Shown here one piece after another: positions 23,725-33,830 of a stretch of 64,000 nt of DNA (the stretch's first letter is position 1; every line of letters begins with the position of its first letter). The notes beneath the pieces are model-generated. The model was not told the DNA's origin. It worked only from the letters and a program-made list of their open reading frames with translations, and ran no database searches. The DNA is taken from positions 17,211,680-17,275,679 of the forward strand of contig NC_071391.1 of the NCBI RefSeq assembly GCF_022682495.2, given 5' to 3'. Made by a program: the position numbers and the translations under genes. This stretch comes from Desmodus rotundus (Eukaryota > Chordata > Mammalia > Chiroptera > Phyllostomidae).

Positions 23725-23865
23725 AAAGAATACAGACTGTCATTAGAAACACTGAATCAAATCCTGACTCTGCTCTTACAAATTATTAAATTAAAAAAAA
23801 AAACTCACACAAGTTTCTCAGTCTCTATTAGCCTCATCTTTAAAAAGGGAATAACCCATTGTATT
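23725..23865 (+). mobile_element. MIR SINE fragment
   Basis: tcaaatcctgactctgctct, acaagtttctcagtctctat and cctcatctttaaaaagggaa follow the MIR core order (tRNA-related end, then the cctcatctgtaaaatggg block). An A run was inserted in the middle. Confidence 0.55.
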
Positions 23866-23869
23866 GATT

Positions 23870-24262
23870 TTCTAGGGCTGTCATAACAGAATACCACAGT
23901 CCAGGTGGTTAAATCAACATAATTAATTTTTTTCTTTTTTTTCTTTTTTACAAATCTGAAGTCTAGAAGTCCAAGATCAAAGAGTCAACATCATTGGTTT
24001 CTTCTGAAGCTTTTCTCCTTGGCTTTTGGGTGGCTCTTCTTCCAGTGTCTTCACATGGTCTTTCTCTGTGCATGTCTATGTCCTTATCTCTTTTTTATAA
24101 GATCACTGGTTATATTGGATTAGGTTCTATCCTATGACCTAATTTTAATTTAAATACCTCTCTAAAAACCCTATGTCCAAATATAGTCACATTCTGGAAT
24201 ATGGGGGTTAGAACTTCAAAATATAAAGTTTGGAGGGACACTTTTCAGACCCGAACACCCAT
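23870..24262 (-). mobile_element. MLT1-type ERVL-MaLR LTR
   Basis: Reverse-complement MLT1 signature: tagggctgtcataacagaat, ccacagtccaggtggttaaa, gaagtctagaagtccaagat, cttcacatggtctttctctg, ttggattaggttctatccta and gagggacacttttcagaccc. A solo LTR. T-rich expansion at 23928-23949. Confidence 0.75.
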
Positions 24263-24586
24263 ACATCCATGTTCAACTTAATTAAAGTGGTTCTTATTTT
24301 TTTTAAAAAGAACTAATTAAATTGCACACATTAACATGACTTGTAAGCCAAAGGCATTATGCAGAAGTTAAATTTTATTTAAAAAGTAAAATTCTCTGTT
24401 GGGTTACTATATTATTTCAAATCACACAAGTAGAGCACAATTATCAAGTCAATGCTGTCTTTGCTTCACATTAAACTATTATCCTCTATTATCAAAACAG
24501 ATTATATTTATGCTAGAACTAAGATTAGTTAGCAACCAAACATAGTGGAGCAGAGTGGACTAGCAGAAATAGGTAATTTGATGTGG

Positions 24587-24642
24587 TAGCCTAAATTAGA
24601 ATATACATTCTAATATATAACATAATAGCCTAAATTAGAATA
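24587..24642 (+). repeat. Short direct duplication
   Basis: The 17-mer tagcctaaattagaata occurs at 24587-24603 and 24626-24642, 39 bp apart. The first copy overlaps a palindrome, attagaatatacattctaat. It lies directly left of the mariner remnant. Confidence 0.7.
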
Positions 24643-24674
24643 CATATACACACACATATAAAATATATATATAT

Positions 24675-25355
24675 AATGGTATGTCCAGAAAGTATCCATC
24701 CATGTACTATGAAATACAGAGTAATTTATTGAAGAAGACACAAGATATAAGAAACACTGTATATAGGATAATGACACTTCAGTCCTCTTCAAAGTAGGCA
24801 CCTTGGGACCTTACAATTCTCCTAATCTGCATCAGCTGCCCCATCTCATTTTCCTGAATCTCACTGGTAGTCTGAAATCTCTTCCCTTTCAAAGGTAATT
24901 TTAGTTTTGGGAAAAGAAAGAAGTCTCAGGGTGCCAAATCTGGACTGTAGGGGGACTGAGTCACCTGGGTGACTTGATGCTTTGCCAAAAATCTCTGCAC
25001 TAGCTGTGATACATGGGTGGGTGTGTTGTCGTGATTAAGCTGCCGGTCATCAGTTGCCCATAGCTGTGGCCTTCTGAATCATCTGAAGAGTTTCTGCAGA
25101 GGAATGTTCAAGCTTAACACAAAATGTGGTGCAGATTCATTGCTCTACTCACTCAGTCATTTTAAATGTGAAGGCCACACAGTACATATGCTCACTCAAT
25201 GGTGTCTACCGCCCCCACTGACTAGTGCTGTGAGGTCATCATTGTTCACACGTGTGCATTCCAGTCCACTCTCCTGGGCTGCCAGGTTTCATCGATGTTG
25301 TAGAAACCGTTCTTGTTATATTAATAATTGTTGGACTTTTTCTGGACAGACCTCA
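24675..25355 (-). pseudogene. Mariner transposon, internally deleted transposase remnant
   Basis: Inverted ends: ggtatgtccagaaa at the left and the reverse complement ggtctgtccagaaa at the right. The minus strand has a mariner-like N-terminal helix-turn-helix part near 25080-25130 (KLEHSSAETLQMIQKAT). It then jumps to the catalytic C-terminal part, with HDNTPTH at about 25010-25040 and YSPDLAP at about 24930-24950 followed by DFFLFPKLK. The codon before the last catalytic aspartate, normally Cys, is TGA. At about 680 bp the element is roughly half the usual mariner length, with a central deletion. Inactive. Confidence 0.8.
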
Positions 25356-25464
25356 TGTTTGTGTGTGTATATGTATATACAAACAAGCACACATGTACAA
25401 GCTCATGCATGCATACAAATATCTTCATGTAATTTATCTCATATAGTTTACTAAGCAAATAAAG

Positions 25465-25688
25465 CACCCTGGCTGGTGTGGCTCAGTGGATTGAGTGCCT
25501 CCATGTGAGCTAAAGGGTCGCTAGTTTGATTCCCAGTCAGGGCACATGCCTGGGTTGCAGGCCAGGTCCCCAGTGGGATGCACGAGAGGCAATCACACAT
25601 TGATGTTTCTCTCCTTCTCTCCTGCCCTTCCCCTATCTCTAAAAATAAATAAATAAAATCTTTTAAACATTTTATTAAAAAAATAAAT
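25465..25688 (+). mobile_element. Ves SINE (bat tRNA-derived)
   Basis: Begins ccctggctggtgtggctcag with an A box (gtggctcagtgg), has a B box at tagtttgattccc, then agtcagggcacatgcctggg, a CTCTCC-rich part and an aaataaataaataaaatc tail. Full length. Lies about 110 bp beyond the mariner remnant. Confidence 0.9.
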
Positions 25689-25749
25689 AAGGAGACAAAC
25701 ATTTCCAGCAGTTATTTTAAATGCACAAATGTGAAACAGGCAGAAAAAA

Positions 25750-25960
25750 ATAATAAAATATTTATTGAGTGCTTATTTTATACCAGATATTATAACGATT
25801 TAACACACATATGCAGTATCTCAATGAATCCTGTCCCAACTCTATGGGTACTATTTTTATACCAATTTTAAACTGAAAAAAAGAAGTCAGAGAAATTGTT
25901 TCCTGTCACACGATTAGTAAGTGGTAGAGCTTGAGTTCAAATTTAGTTTTGCCTGATTCC
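25750..25960 (-). mobile_element. MIR SINE
   Basis: Antisense MIR: tatttattgagtgcttattt, tatctcaatgaatcctgtcc, ctatgggtactatttttata, then cacgattagtaagtggtaga and gcttgagttcaaatttag. The order and the closing guggcagagc...gttcaaa motif fit MIR well. Confidence 0.7.
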
Positions 25961-27359
25961 TGAGACTAATTTTTATCAACTCGATGTCGCATCCTACAGC
26001 TATATTGGAAGTTAAATCAGTCATTGTTCTATGTGAAATTAGCTCCAGTGTGCACGCTGGCTCTGCAGTAGCTAAGGTAATGAATGCAGTTGTGCGGTAG
26101 CAGGTTTTTCTCCATTTCTGCTCCAGAATGGAACATACAGGGCTGAAGTCTGTGATGAAAACTCAGAGTTGAGGCTCTGCTTTTTGGAACATGATTATAA
26201 AAAGAGCTTATCAAATTCTACTGGACATTTATCTGCTCTTCAGAACAGAAAATTATACACTTGTGGAACATAAATATGACATGTATGCACACACACCATG
26301 CCATTCTAGCTTTAAATAATATTGAAAAAATAGTATTAAAACTTTTTGAGGAGGCCAAGTTAGTCAATAGCAGCCATGTCCAAAGTTTTGAATTTAAACT
26401 CTTAATAAGTTTTCATGTGGGGATTTTATTTCACCAGGTAATTTTTTCTCATGTTGAGACGAGAGACACTAAAGGCAAGGAAAGGCAGCTTCATTTTGAC
26501 TCGGACATATTATTCAGAGGATTTCTTAAAAACAAAGCCTAATTCATTGTTTTGAACAATTTCAAAAAAATAAAGCATTATTTCATCTGAATGTTCTATT
26601 GCATTTGATGATCAATCATAGCCTCGGGTGTATTCTTTCTGTTATACATACTTTTCTTGCTGCTCTCTTTTTAAACGATGTATTTCTAATTCAGCTTTTC
26701 TCTCTTTTTGGTTTTTTCCTTAAGAGTCTTAAACTAAATTTAATTCCAGTTAATAATAACTAAATGTTTGAGTGTCCACTCTGTGGCAGACAAGGAACAG
26801 GAGAATAGCATTCCACACATGGGCTTATCCACAGAGTGATAAGCCTCTCAGGGAACCCCATGGAATTTTAGTGTGTCAAGCTATATGAAAGTGCAAACTC
26901 TATTCTTTGAACTTCCTGATCACTGTTTAAAAAGGCATCTCCTGGAATAGAACTCCTATTTTTGAGGTGGATGTGCCTGTATGTAAGTTATAGAACTCCT
27001 TATGGGATTTCGAATAAGATTTCTTGATAAATTTTTGTTTCTGTGTTTCCCCTCATTACTAAGGCTAATGTTGAGTGATCACAGCTTGTTAATTAAAACT
27101 GTGTCAGTCAGAAGCTAGACAATCAATCTGGTTAACTGTGCAGCCAAAGGAAACTCTCTGTGTTGTTCTGGGGTTGGAGAGTGGAAAGAAAGTCAAACTA
27201 AATCTTGACATTAGAAAGTTATTTCTTGGAAAACACCAATCAAGAGATACCAAACAAAAAACAGTCAAGTTTATTTTCCTTCATTCACGATATCTTTTAA
27301 CTGGGAATGGTTTTGGAGATGTTGAAGTATTTAAGCAAGGAAGCCATTAGACCCAGGTG
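25961..27359. other. Mostly unassigned
   Basis: A weak MIR-like stretch may lie at 26745-26860 (gtgtccactctgtggcagac). Otherwise nothing nameable. The section 26030-26220 has mixed composition without repeats. Confidence 0.4.
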
Positions 27360-27690
27360 GCTCTAATGCCTTGGTGGCCACACGAGCAAACCAAAACCTG
27401 AGCCAGAGCCAACTCCCATAAATGCACTTTTATCCGAGAAAAAGAAATTTAAGAACAACCAGTTACAATCCCCCAACTAGACTTTTTCAAATAAGGCAGC
27501 AGCTTAAACCATAATCAGTCAAATATTTTCCTTGCTTTGCCTCAGACTACTCAACAAAAGCCTTTACCCTAGCTTTCATCAGAAGAGCACTCCACCCACT
27601 TTTGGTTGGGTGATGCCTCGTACGAATCCATGTTTGCTCAGATAAACTCTTGAAAATTTTAATGTACCTTTCAGAGCACCTTTCAACAGA
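27360..27690 (+). mobile_element. LTR-like fragment
   Basis: The part gggtgatgcctcgtacgaat, ccatgtttgctcagataaac, tcttgaaaattttaatgt resembles the R/polyadenylation region of an ERV LTR (degraded AATAAA-type signal in gataaactctt). The 5' boundary is unclear and no internal viral sequence is seen. Confidence 0.4.
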
Positions 27691-27787
27691 GAGAAGCACC
27701 TACTTGATTTAATCCATGCTACTATATGACAACCAGCAACCTAGGTCTTGAGTCCTAGGAAAGCAAATTCATTCAATGGAAGTTTTC

Positions 27788-27794
27788 ACACACA

Positions 27795-27828
<34 letters not shown>
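27788..27828 (+). repeat. (CA)n-(CT)n microsatellite
   Basis: A short cacacacaca run turns into an uninterrupted CT run of about 31 bases. Confidence 0.9.
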
Positions 27829-27829
<1 letters not shown>

Positions 27830-28385
27830 ACTAGGCTGGATTTGAGGATTAGTTACATAGAGATTCAGAGGACATTTGGCACCAGCTTCCTTTAAGATGT
27901 GTTAAATGGTGGTATCTATCTATCTGAAAGTCTCGGACTGAATATTTTGCTTTCAAGAACTTTTTGATAGATATTTTGAAGAGAAATCTAACCAACATTA
28001 AAGAAATGAACTACCTGACCCTTAGAACCTCCACCACACCCTCTGGCTCTAAGAGTAAATATTATTGCTGCACTTGAAGGTGACCCAGGATTGAGGTTAT
28101 GACCAGATGGAATGAGAAAACTGTCTACACCTGTTGTGGACACCACATGACCCAGATAAGGAGGGGGCCCATTTAAACGCGGACCCTCTGCAGCAGTGAG
28201 AGGTTTTTAAAGAGCCCAATTGACCCAAAGAAAAGGGAAATGATATGGGGCAGACAGCTAGGGAAACTGAGGGGGTCCTTTCTGTTTACTTTTGTCACCA
28301 GTGGGCTACCAAGGAGAGAAGTTAAATCGTGACAGACAGAACCCAGAGGGGTGAAAGTGAGTACCCCCTCCTCTGCCTGTGACAG

Positions 28386-28800
28386 ACATCGAGATCCTAA
28401 CCCCTGAAACCTGTAAATGTTACCTTCTGTGCAAAAGAGGTTTTGTAGGTGTAATCTTGACATAGGGAGACTGAGCTGTGGAAGAGAAGACCGACCATGT
28501 GCTGGAAGACCAGAGAAGCAGTCAGGGAAAACAGAGACACCTCATAGCTGGCTGCGAATATGTAAAAGGGGCCAGGAGCCAAGGAGTTTTAAAAATGCAG
28601 TTCTAAGGCTGGAAAAAGCAAGAAAATGGGTTCTCCCCTAGAGCCCACCCTCAAAGCAAGCAACACCACTGGCACCTTGGCTTTAGCTCAGTGAAACTGA
28701 TTTCAGACTTCCGACTCTCCTGAATTGCAAGAGAATAAACTTGTTTTAAGTTACAAAGTTTGTAGAAATGTGTTATAGCAGCAACAGAAAACTGATACAT
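28386..28800 (+). mobile_element. MLT1-type ERVL-MaLR LTR
   Basis: Sense MLT1 order: gagatcctaacccctgaaac, then the GAAGA block around gtggaagagaagaccg, then ggctttagctcagtgaaact, tgcaagagaataaacttgtt (polyadenylation region), and the terminal gttatagcagcaacagaaaa ctgatac. Solo LTR. Confidence 0.7.
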
Positions 28801-29207
28801 TGCCTATGAAGAGGCTTAAGTAGGAGTCCCCCACCCCCTGCCTTTAGCGATGCTGAATGGTTTTGCAATACTAACTAATCCTGACTATATAGGTGGTCAA
28901 GGACTTCTGTCAGGTAACTGCAGAGAGGGAGACAGAGACAGACAGGGACAGAGAGAGATAGGGCGGGAGAGGTTTTCAGTGAATTTTAGTTCCTCTGATG
29001 TGCTGTCAAAATCAATCTGCGCTGAAGCTGTTTATATGCTTAGCATTCAGTTTGTTGTATTTTTCTTTCTCTTCCCTTAAATTTGTTTTTACTTTTTTTT
29101 ACCTCCATAAGTCAAGAAAATATTCTTTTAGCTGTATATGAAGCACAAAGCTTTAGAAATCTATTGTTCCTTAGCAAAAATATTGGATTTGTGAGCAAAA
29201 TACAGGA

Positions 29208-29265
29208 TTCATTCCTGGTCTCTCACACACTTAGGATTTAAAGTGTGTGAGAGACCAGGAATGAA
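29208..29265. repeat. Perfect 25-bp inverted repeat, 8-nt loop
   Basis: The left arm 29208-29232 (starting ttcattcctggtctctcaca) is the exact reverse complement of the right arm 29241-29265 (starting aagtgtgtgagagaccagga). The spacer is aggattta. Either strand, if transcribed, would form a 25-bp perfect stem. No terminal target duplication or repeat family is apparent. Confidence 0.95.
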
Positions 29266-29383
29266 CATGTGGTGAGATGTTGAGCTTGCAAGAAATGGGT
29301 TGCCTCCTGGCCCTTCCCCAGTGGGTTTGGCATTCCGATCTAAGTGAAGGATCCTGTTGTCCACGTGTTAGTCATTTTAAGTA

Positions 29384-29396
29384 AAAGTAAAGTTTT
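29384..29396 (+). repeat. Target-site duplication of HAL1 (left)
   Basis: aaagtaaagtttt, repeated exactly at 31752-31764 on the other side of the HAL1 insertion. Confidence 0.85.
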
Positions 29397-29636
29397 TTTT
29401 AAATTAAAAAATATTTTATTGATTATGCTTATTATAGTTTTCCCAACCTTTTCCCCTTCATCCCCCCTTCTCCCTGCCCCCCCAACCCTCTAGTGTTCCC
29501 CCCATTTAGTTCACATCCATGGGTTGTACATATAAGTTCTTCGAGTTCTCTGTTTCCCATACCATTTTTTAATCTCTCCGCGTCTTACTGTATGCCTACT
29601 AACCATGTTGCTTCTTCCCTGTACCTTTTCCCCACT

Positions 29637-30230
29637 TGATGCGGACTCTGGCCAGCCGGGTCCATGTGTTGTGGCTGCTATGAACAAATTCACACGGACT
29701 ACAGAAGTCCTGTGGAGAAAAGGGACTGCATGGCCACTGTCTAAGCGAGAGATAGGGCGCCGACCCCTGCCTGGACAGGCTTTTATTGTTTTTCTGTGCA
29801 CATTACATGGAGGATGGTCCTCATTTACTATGTACAGAGTGACTTTAGGTAATTACCTTTTACACATATCAAAGGAAAGGATGTTGCTAATCACTACAAA
29901 GAAAAGGATGTTTGCAAAAGCAGGAGGGAAAGTGGTTGAACTGGTTATACTCTATCCTTGAGAGGTTTAGCACACAGACTTTAGGAAGTTACTTTAAAGA
30001 TATGCAGTAAACATCTGCTGCCTCAATTCAGGGTGAGCGAGGTTTAGCAAAAAGCAAGCCTCAAAGCAGCCGAGGTACAATGCAGGCCTGTTCCCCACAG
30101 GAAAACTGGTCTGTGGGCCTGGTACCTGTGTGCCAACTCACTCCTGCTGGTTTTCCGAATCAGGGGCTGGGCTACACTTGCCATTGCCATGAGGATTGGT
30201 TCTCCATACCCCCTATTCCTCCCTTCCCCC
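29637..30230 (-). mobile_element. Solo LTR-like insertion in HAL1
   Basis: Not HAL1 sequence. On the minus strand it has a polyadenylation region (caataaaagcctgtccaggc) followed by a U5-like stretch and a final ccgcatca. It is bracketed by the octamer tccccact (29629-29636 and 30231-30238), a possible target duplication. The minus-strand 5' end does not begin with TG, so the exact edge, or the LTR call itself, is uncertain. No primer-binding site or viral genes are present. Confidence 0.5.
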
Positions 30231-30396
30231 TCCCCACTGAAATCCCTCCACGTGATATCCATTTCTCTGATTCTGTTCCTGTTCTGGTTATTTGCCTAGT
30301 TTTTGTTTTTGTTGTTTTTCTGTTCTTTTAGGTTCATTTGTTGATAGTTGTGGGTTTGTTGTCATTTTACTGTTCATATTTTTGATCTTCTTTTTC

Positions 30397-31250
30397 TTAG
30401 ATAAGTCCCTTTAACATTTCATATAATAATGGCTTGGTGATAAATAACTCCTTTAACTTGACCTTATCTGGGAAGCACTTTATCTGCCCTTCCATTCTAA
30501 ATGATAGCTTTGCTGGATAGAGTAATTTTGGATGTAGGTCCTTGCCTTTCATGACTTCAAATACTCCTTTCTAGCCCCTTCTTGCCTGCAAGGTTTGTTT
30601 TGAGAAATCAGCTGATAGTCTAATGGGAACTCCTTTGTAGGTAAGTCTCTTCTTTCCTCTTGCTTCTTTTAGGATTCTCTCTTTATATTGAATCTTGGGT
30701 AACTTAATGATGATGTGTCTTGGTGTATTCCTCTTTGGGTCCAACTTCTTTGGGGCTCTCTGGGCTTCCTGGACTTCCTGGAAGTCTATTTCCTTTGCCA
30801 GATTGGGGAAGTTTTCCTTCATTATTTGTTCAAATAAGTTTTCAATTTCTTGGTCTTCCTCTTCTCCTTCTGGCACCCCTATAATTCAGATATTGGAATG
30901 TTTCAGGTTGTTCCAGAGGTTTGTAAGAGTCTCTTCATTTTTTTGAATTCTTGTTTCTTCATTTTGTTCTGGATGGATGTTTATTTTTTCCTTTTGTTCC
31001 AAATGATTGCTTTGAGTCCTGGTTTCCTTCCTGTCACTGTTGGTTCCCTGAACATTCTGCTTTATTTCACTTTGGGTATCCTTCCTTTGTTTTTCATTTT
31101 TCGACCAAGCTCATTCAGATCTGTGAGCAATTTGATTACCGGGGCTTTAAATTCTCCAACAGATAGGTTGTTGATCTCCTCCTCACTTAGCTCTCTTTCT
31201 GAGGCTCTACTCTGTTCTTTCATTTGGGCCATATTTCTTTGTCTTGGCAC
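30397..31250 (-). pseudogene. HAL1 ORF1p-like pseudogene
   Basis: L1 ORF1p is an RNA-binding trimeric chaperone. Conserved parts are visible on the minus strand: the RRM/CTD segment at 30571-30876 (GVPEGEEE just upstream, ENFPNLAKEIDFQEVQEAQR, PRHIIIKLPK, YKGVPIRLSADFS, TLQARR), then LYPAKLSF and a natural TAA at 30397-30399. The N-terminal piece starts at or near 31250 (MAQMKEQS within the frame 31062-31250) and ends in a premature TAA. Another stop replaces the Trp that follows ARRG, and frame breaks lie between 30876 and 31062. Not translatable as one protein. Confidence 0.75.
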
Positions 31251-31751
31251 AGCTGATAGGTTGTAAGGGGGCGGGACCTTGGGTGTTCACCTTGGCAGGG
31301 CAACCCTCTTTGCTGCGCTGCCTGGGGGAGGGGCCAGAAAGGGAATAGTTCTGCTCACTGGCTCCTCTCTAGCACACTTTTCAATGGACTTGGACTCTCC
31401 TGTGAGACTGGGAGCTTCTCCTACCACTAGAACCCCAGCCATAGCCCACAGCCACCTCTGATTCCCCTTCAGTCAGCTCTTCCCTCTCAGCCCACCTTGG
31501 TTGGCAACCAACCCTGTCTCCAAGGTCCTCTGAGACACCTTGGTTTTTCTGTGTTGGCCCTCATGGTCCTCCGCCTTACCGGTCTGATTGTTCTGGTTGA
31601 TTTTTTAATTCCTTTGTTGTTAGAGTTTCATGCAGTTTGATTTTCTGGAGCTTTTGGTTGTTTATTGATTTCAGATTGGTTGTTATCCTCCTTTTGGTTG
31701 TGCGAGGAAGTGAAGGGTCTCTACCTATGCCTCCATCTTGGCTGGAACCCC

Positions 31752-31764
31752 AAAGTAAAGTTTT
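31752..31764 (+). repeat. Target-site duplication of HAL1 (right)
   Basis: aaagtaaagtttt, identical to 29384-29396. Confidence 0.85.
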
Positions 31765-33119
31765 CTTTTAGTTTAAAGTGCATCTTCTTGCTTTTGGAAG
31801 AAACTGGCATGCTGAAAAGTACAAAGAAAAGTTTACATATGTAGATGTATGTATACATCTTAACAGACTATTATTATGTATTTGAATGATTTTTCAATGA
31901 AAGATATTTTACATAATATTTTTTTCTGATGATAATTATAGTATCTCCCTCCAGGAATACATAATGGATATGAACTAGAACATACAAATTACATAATAAT
32001 CAGTTGGCATTAAAATAAAATTATTCATATAGAACTGTATTCAAGAATCACTAGTTATATCATTATTACTAATGATACTTCAAATACGTTTATTCAGTAA
32101 CTTTAGATACATACTCAAGAATTCAAGTAGAATTCAGACATAGAATGTAAATGACATTAACCATATATTGTAGCTACACCTTGTAATATACAATTTTTAC
32201 TTATGAAATCATCAATAGGACTTGAAATCAATCTTTTTTTATAGTTTATACATAAACATAATTTGGATCATTGTGGAATTAGTCTTCTTTTTAGAAGACT
32301 AAAGAATCAGTACATGATAATCTGGATAGTGATTTAGAAGAAAATATTACACAAAATGCTCAAATTTAAGACACTAGTGTGCATGGGCAAATAATGTGAG
32401 GATCCCTACATTCTATTAATTGTGGTAATGGGCTTGGAATCAAGGCTGATGACAGAAGCTTATGTACTCACAGAAAAGAGGGTACGGAAAGTTACTATGT
32501 ATTTTCTCTAGCACCTGCCAGATAGAAGGTTGATGGACTGGTTGTAGCTTGGATTTGACATATTTTTCTGCTGTAACATTAATGAAATGGGAACAGCAAG
32601 CAAGATGAAGCCAAGAAGCTTCTTTTCCAACTATGATCCAGTAACTCGGAGAAACACTCCTCTGTGGCAATGCCCCCACGTTGATGAAATGAATATCCTC
32701 TCACTCCTGGTAGATGTGATAATAGTCAAGTGGTCTTCCTGTCTTAAGCCCAGGGTTGTGTTTCCTGGAAAACTGCTTGGTAAAAACACTGTCCAAAATT
32801 TTAATGCAGACTCTTTTGGTTTATACTGAAGCCATTTATATCACGTAGTAGTATTGTAATTGATTTTTATTATCAACTTGTTGAATGTCGCCAATGCCTA
32901 CCATTGCGGTAGTCCCCATGGAGGAGATCTTTTTAGGCAGCTTGTCATTAGGAGTAAATAAGATTTATGTATATGAAGTAGAAAATAATGATGCAAAACA
33001 AAAATGCCTCCATATGAGTTACGCTTACTTCTCTTCTCATGAACCATCCTCTAACCCCCTGTGCTTCAGCAACATGGGCCTTATTTGTTTTGTTTAAATC
33101 CCCTTTGCTTTTTCCACTT
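31765..33119. other. No recognised feature
   Basis: AT-rich sequence. Overlapping opposite-strand frames at 32440-32829 look like chance. Confidence 0.45.
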
Positions 33120-33450
33120 ACAGGTTCTTTGTATGTGTTTTTTTTCTACGGTTGAATACTTTTCTCCACTCCTTGCCAGTTCATTTAATTAATACCTTCT
33201 GTTCGTTCAGTCTCAGTTTCAGTATCACTTGTTTAGTTAATTATTTCATGATCTCCCTGCCTGCTCATCTAGTTCATCTTAAAACTACGTAACTCTCTAT
33301 TGTAGCTCATATTTCAATTTTCTGTTTGTGGGATTAAAAAATATATATACCTGTTTCTTTCACAAGATTATAAAGTCCATGAAAGTAGAGACTGACTGTA
33401 GTTCATTCCCATTTGATCGTAAGCCCCTTGTGAATTCCTGGCTAGTGGTA
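33120..33450 (+). mobile_element. L2 LINE 3' fragment
   Basis: Sense L2 order ending in gattataaagtccatgaaag, tagagactgactgtagttca and ttgtgaattcctggctagtg, the diverged L2 terminal part. Ends approximate. Confidence 0.5.
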
Positions 33451-33454
33451 GATA

Positions 33455-33655
33455 AATCGCACAGATAGGTGGAATGACCCAAGCACAGCAGTGTTATGGG
33501 AATTCTGAAAGTGGAGGTCAGTACACACCATGCAAATGGGCCTTGAAGAGGTCCAAGAGGAATGAGAGGAGATGCCTAAATAAAGCAAGATTTTGTTTTT
33601 TCAGGCGTCAGAAAAGGCATCCTTGAGGAGATTCTCAAAGTGGTGAGGCAGCATG
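33455..33655 (-). mobile_element. L2-like antisense fragment
   Basis: gtgttatgggaattctgaaa followed by gaaaaggcatccttgaggag matches the antisense L2 order (gggaaggcttcctggagg). Short and diverged. Confidence 0.35.
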
Positions 33656-33661
33656 TGAAGT

Positions 33662-33830
33662 GCTGTTTAAACACACAGGCTTTGGAGTCAGAAAGCCTGA
33701 GTTCAAATTTTAGCTGAGCCTGTTACTGGCAAACCTCGGGCACTTTGTTTTCTTTCTCCAAGATTCGGCTTCTTTGCCTCTGAAGCAGATATAAGGATCT
33801 GCTCTATGAGTTGCTATAGAGCAATATTTT
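33662..33830 (+). mobile_element. MIR SINE
   Basis: ggctttggagtcagaaagcc, tgagttcaaattttagctga and tactggcaaacctcgggcac reproduce the MIR core from its tRNA-related side. Then the ggcttctttgcctctgaa part is diverged. Confidence 0.65.

Larger units (their letters stand above)
29397..31751 (-). mobile_element. Full-length half-L1 (HAL1), interrupted by an LTR-like insert
   Basis: The poly(T)/3' end (attaaaaaatattttattga) is at the left and the 5' end (ggggttccagccaagatgg on the minus strand) at the right, between exact 13-bp target duplications. The body holds a 5' UTR, a decayed ORF1-like frame and a 3' UTR, and has no ORF2. That is the definition of HAL1. The insert at about 29637-30230 splits the 3' UTR; without it the element is about 1.76 kb. 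A 3' end of the same family sits at 47329-47521. HAL1 relies on L1 enzymes supplied in trans. Confidence 0.75.

Noticed and set aside
24610..24801. Minus-strand 63-codon frame near the mariner
   Set aside because: Its N-terminal part overlaps the decayed transposase end, and the rest is AT-rich flank with many Tyr and Ile codons.
25465..25560. tRNA gene-like A and B boxes
   Set aside because: They belong to the tRNA-derived Ves SINE head; the molecule cannot fold as a complete tRNA. The same holds for all other Ves copies.
27788..27828. CRISPR-like regular repeats
   Set aside because: Simple CT microsatellite without spacers; no array-like structure occurs anywhere in this eukaryotic window.
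29605..29961. 118-codon frame through the LTR-like insert
   Set aside because: It crosses the HAL1/insert boundary and has no resemblance to a retroviral protein.
30850..31266. 138-codon plus-strand frame
   Set aside because: It is the reverse strand of the HAL1 ORF1 region; the F/L/S-rich content is what an antisense A-rich gene gives.
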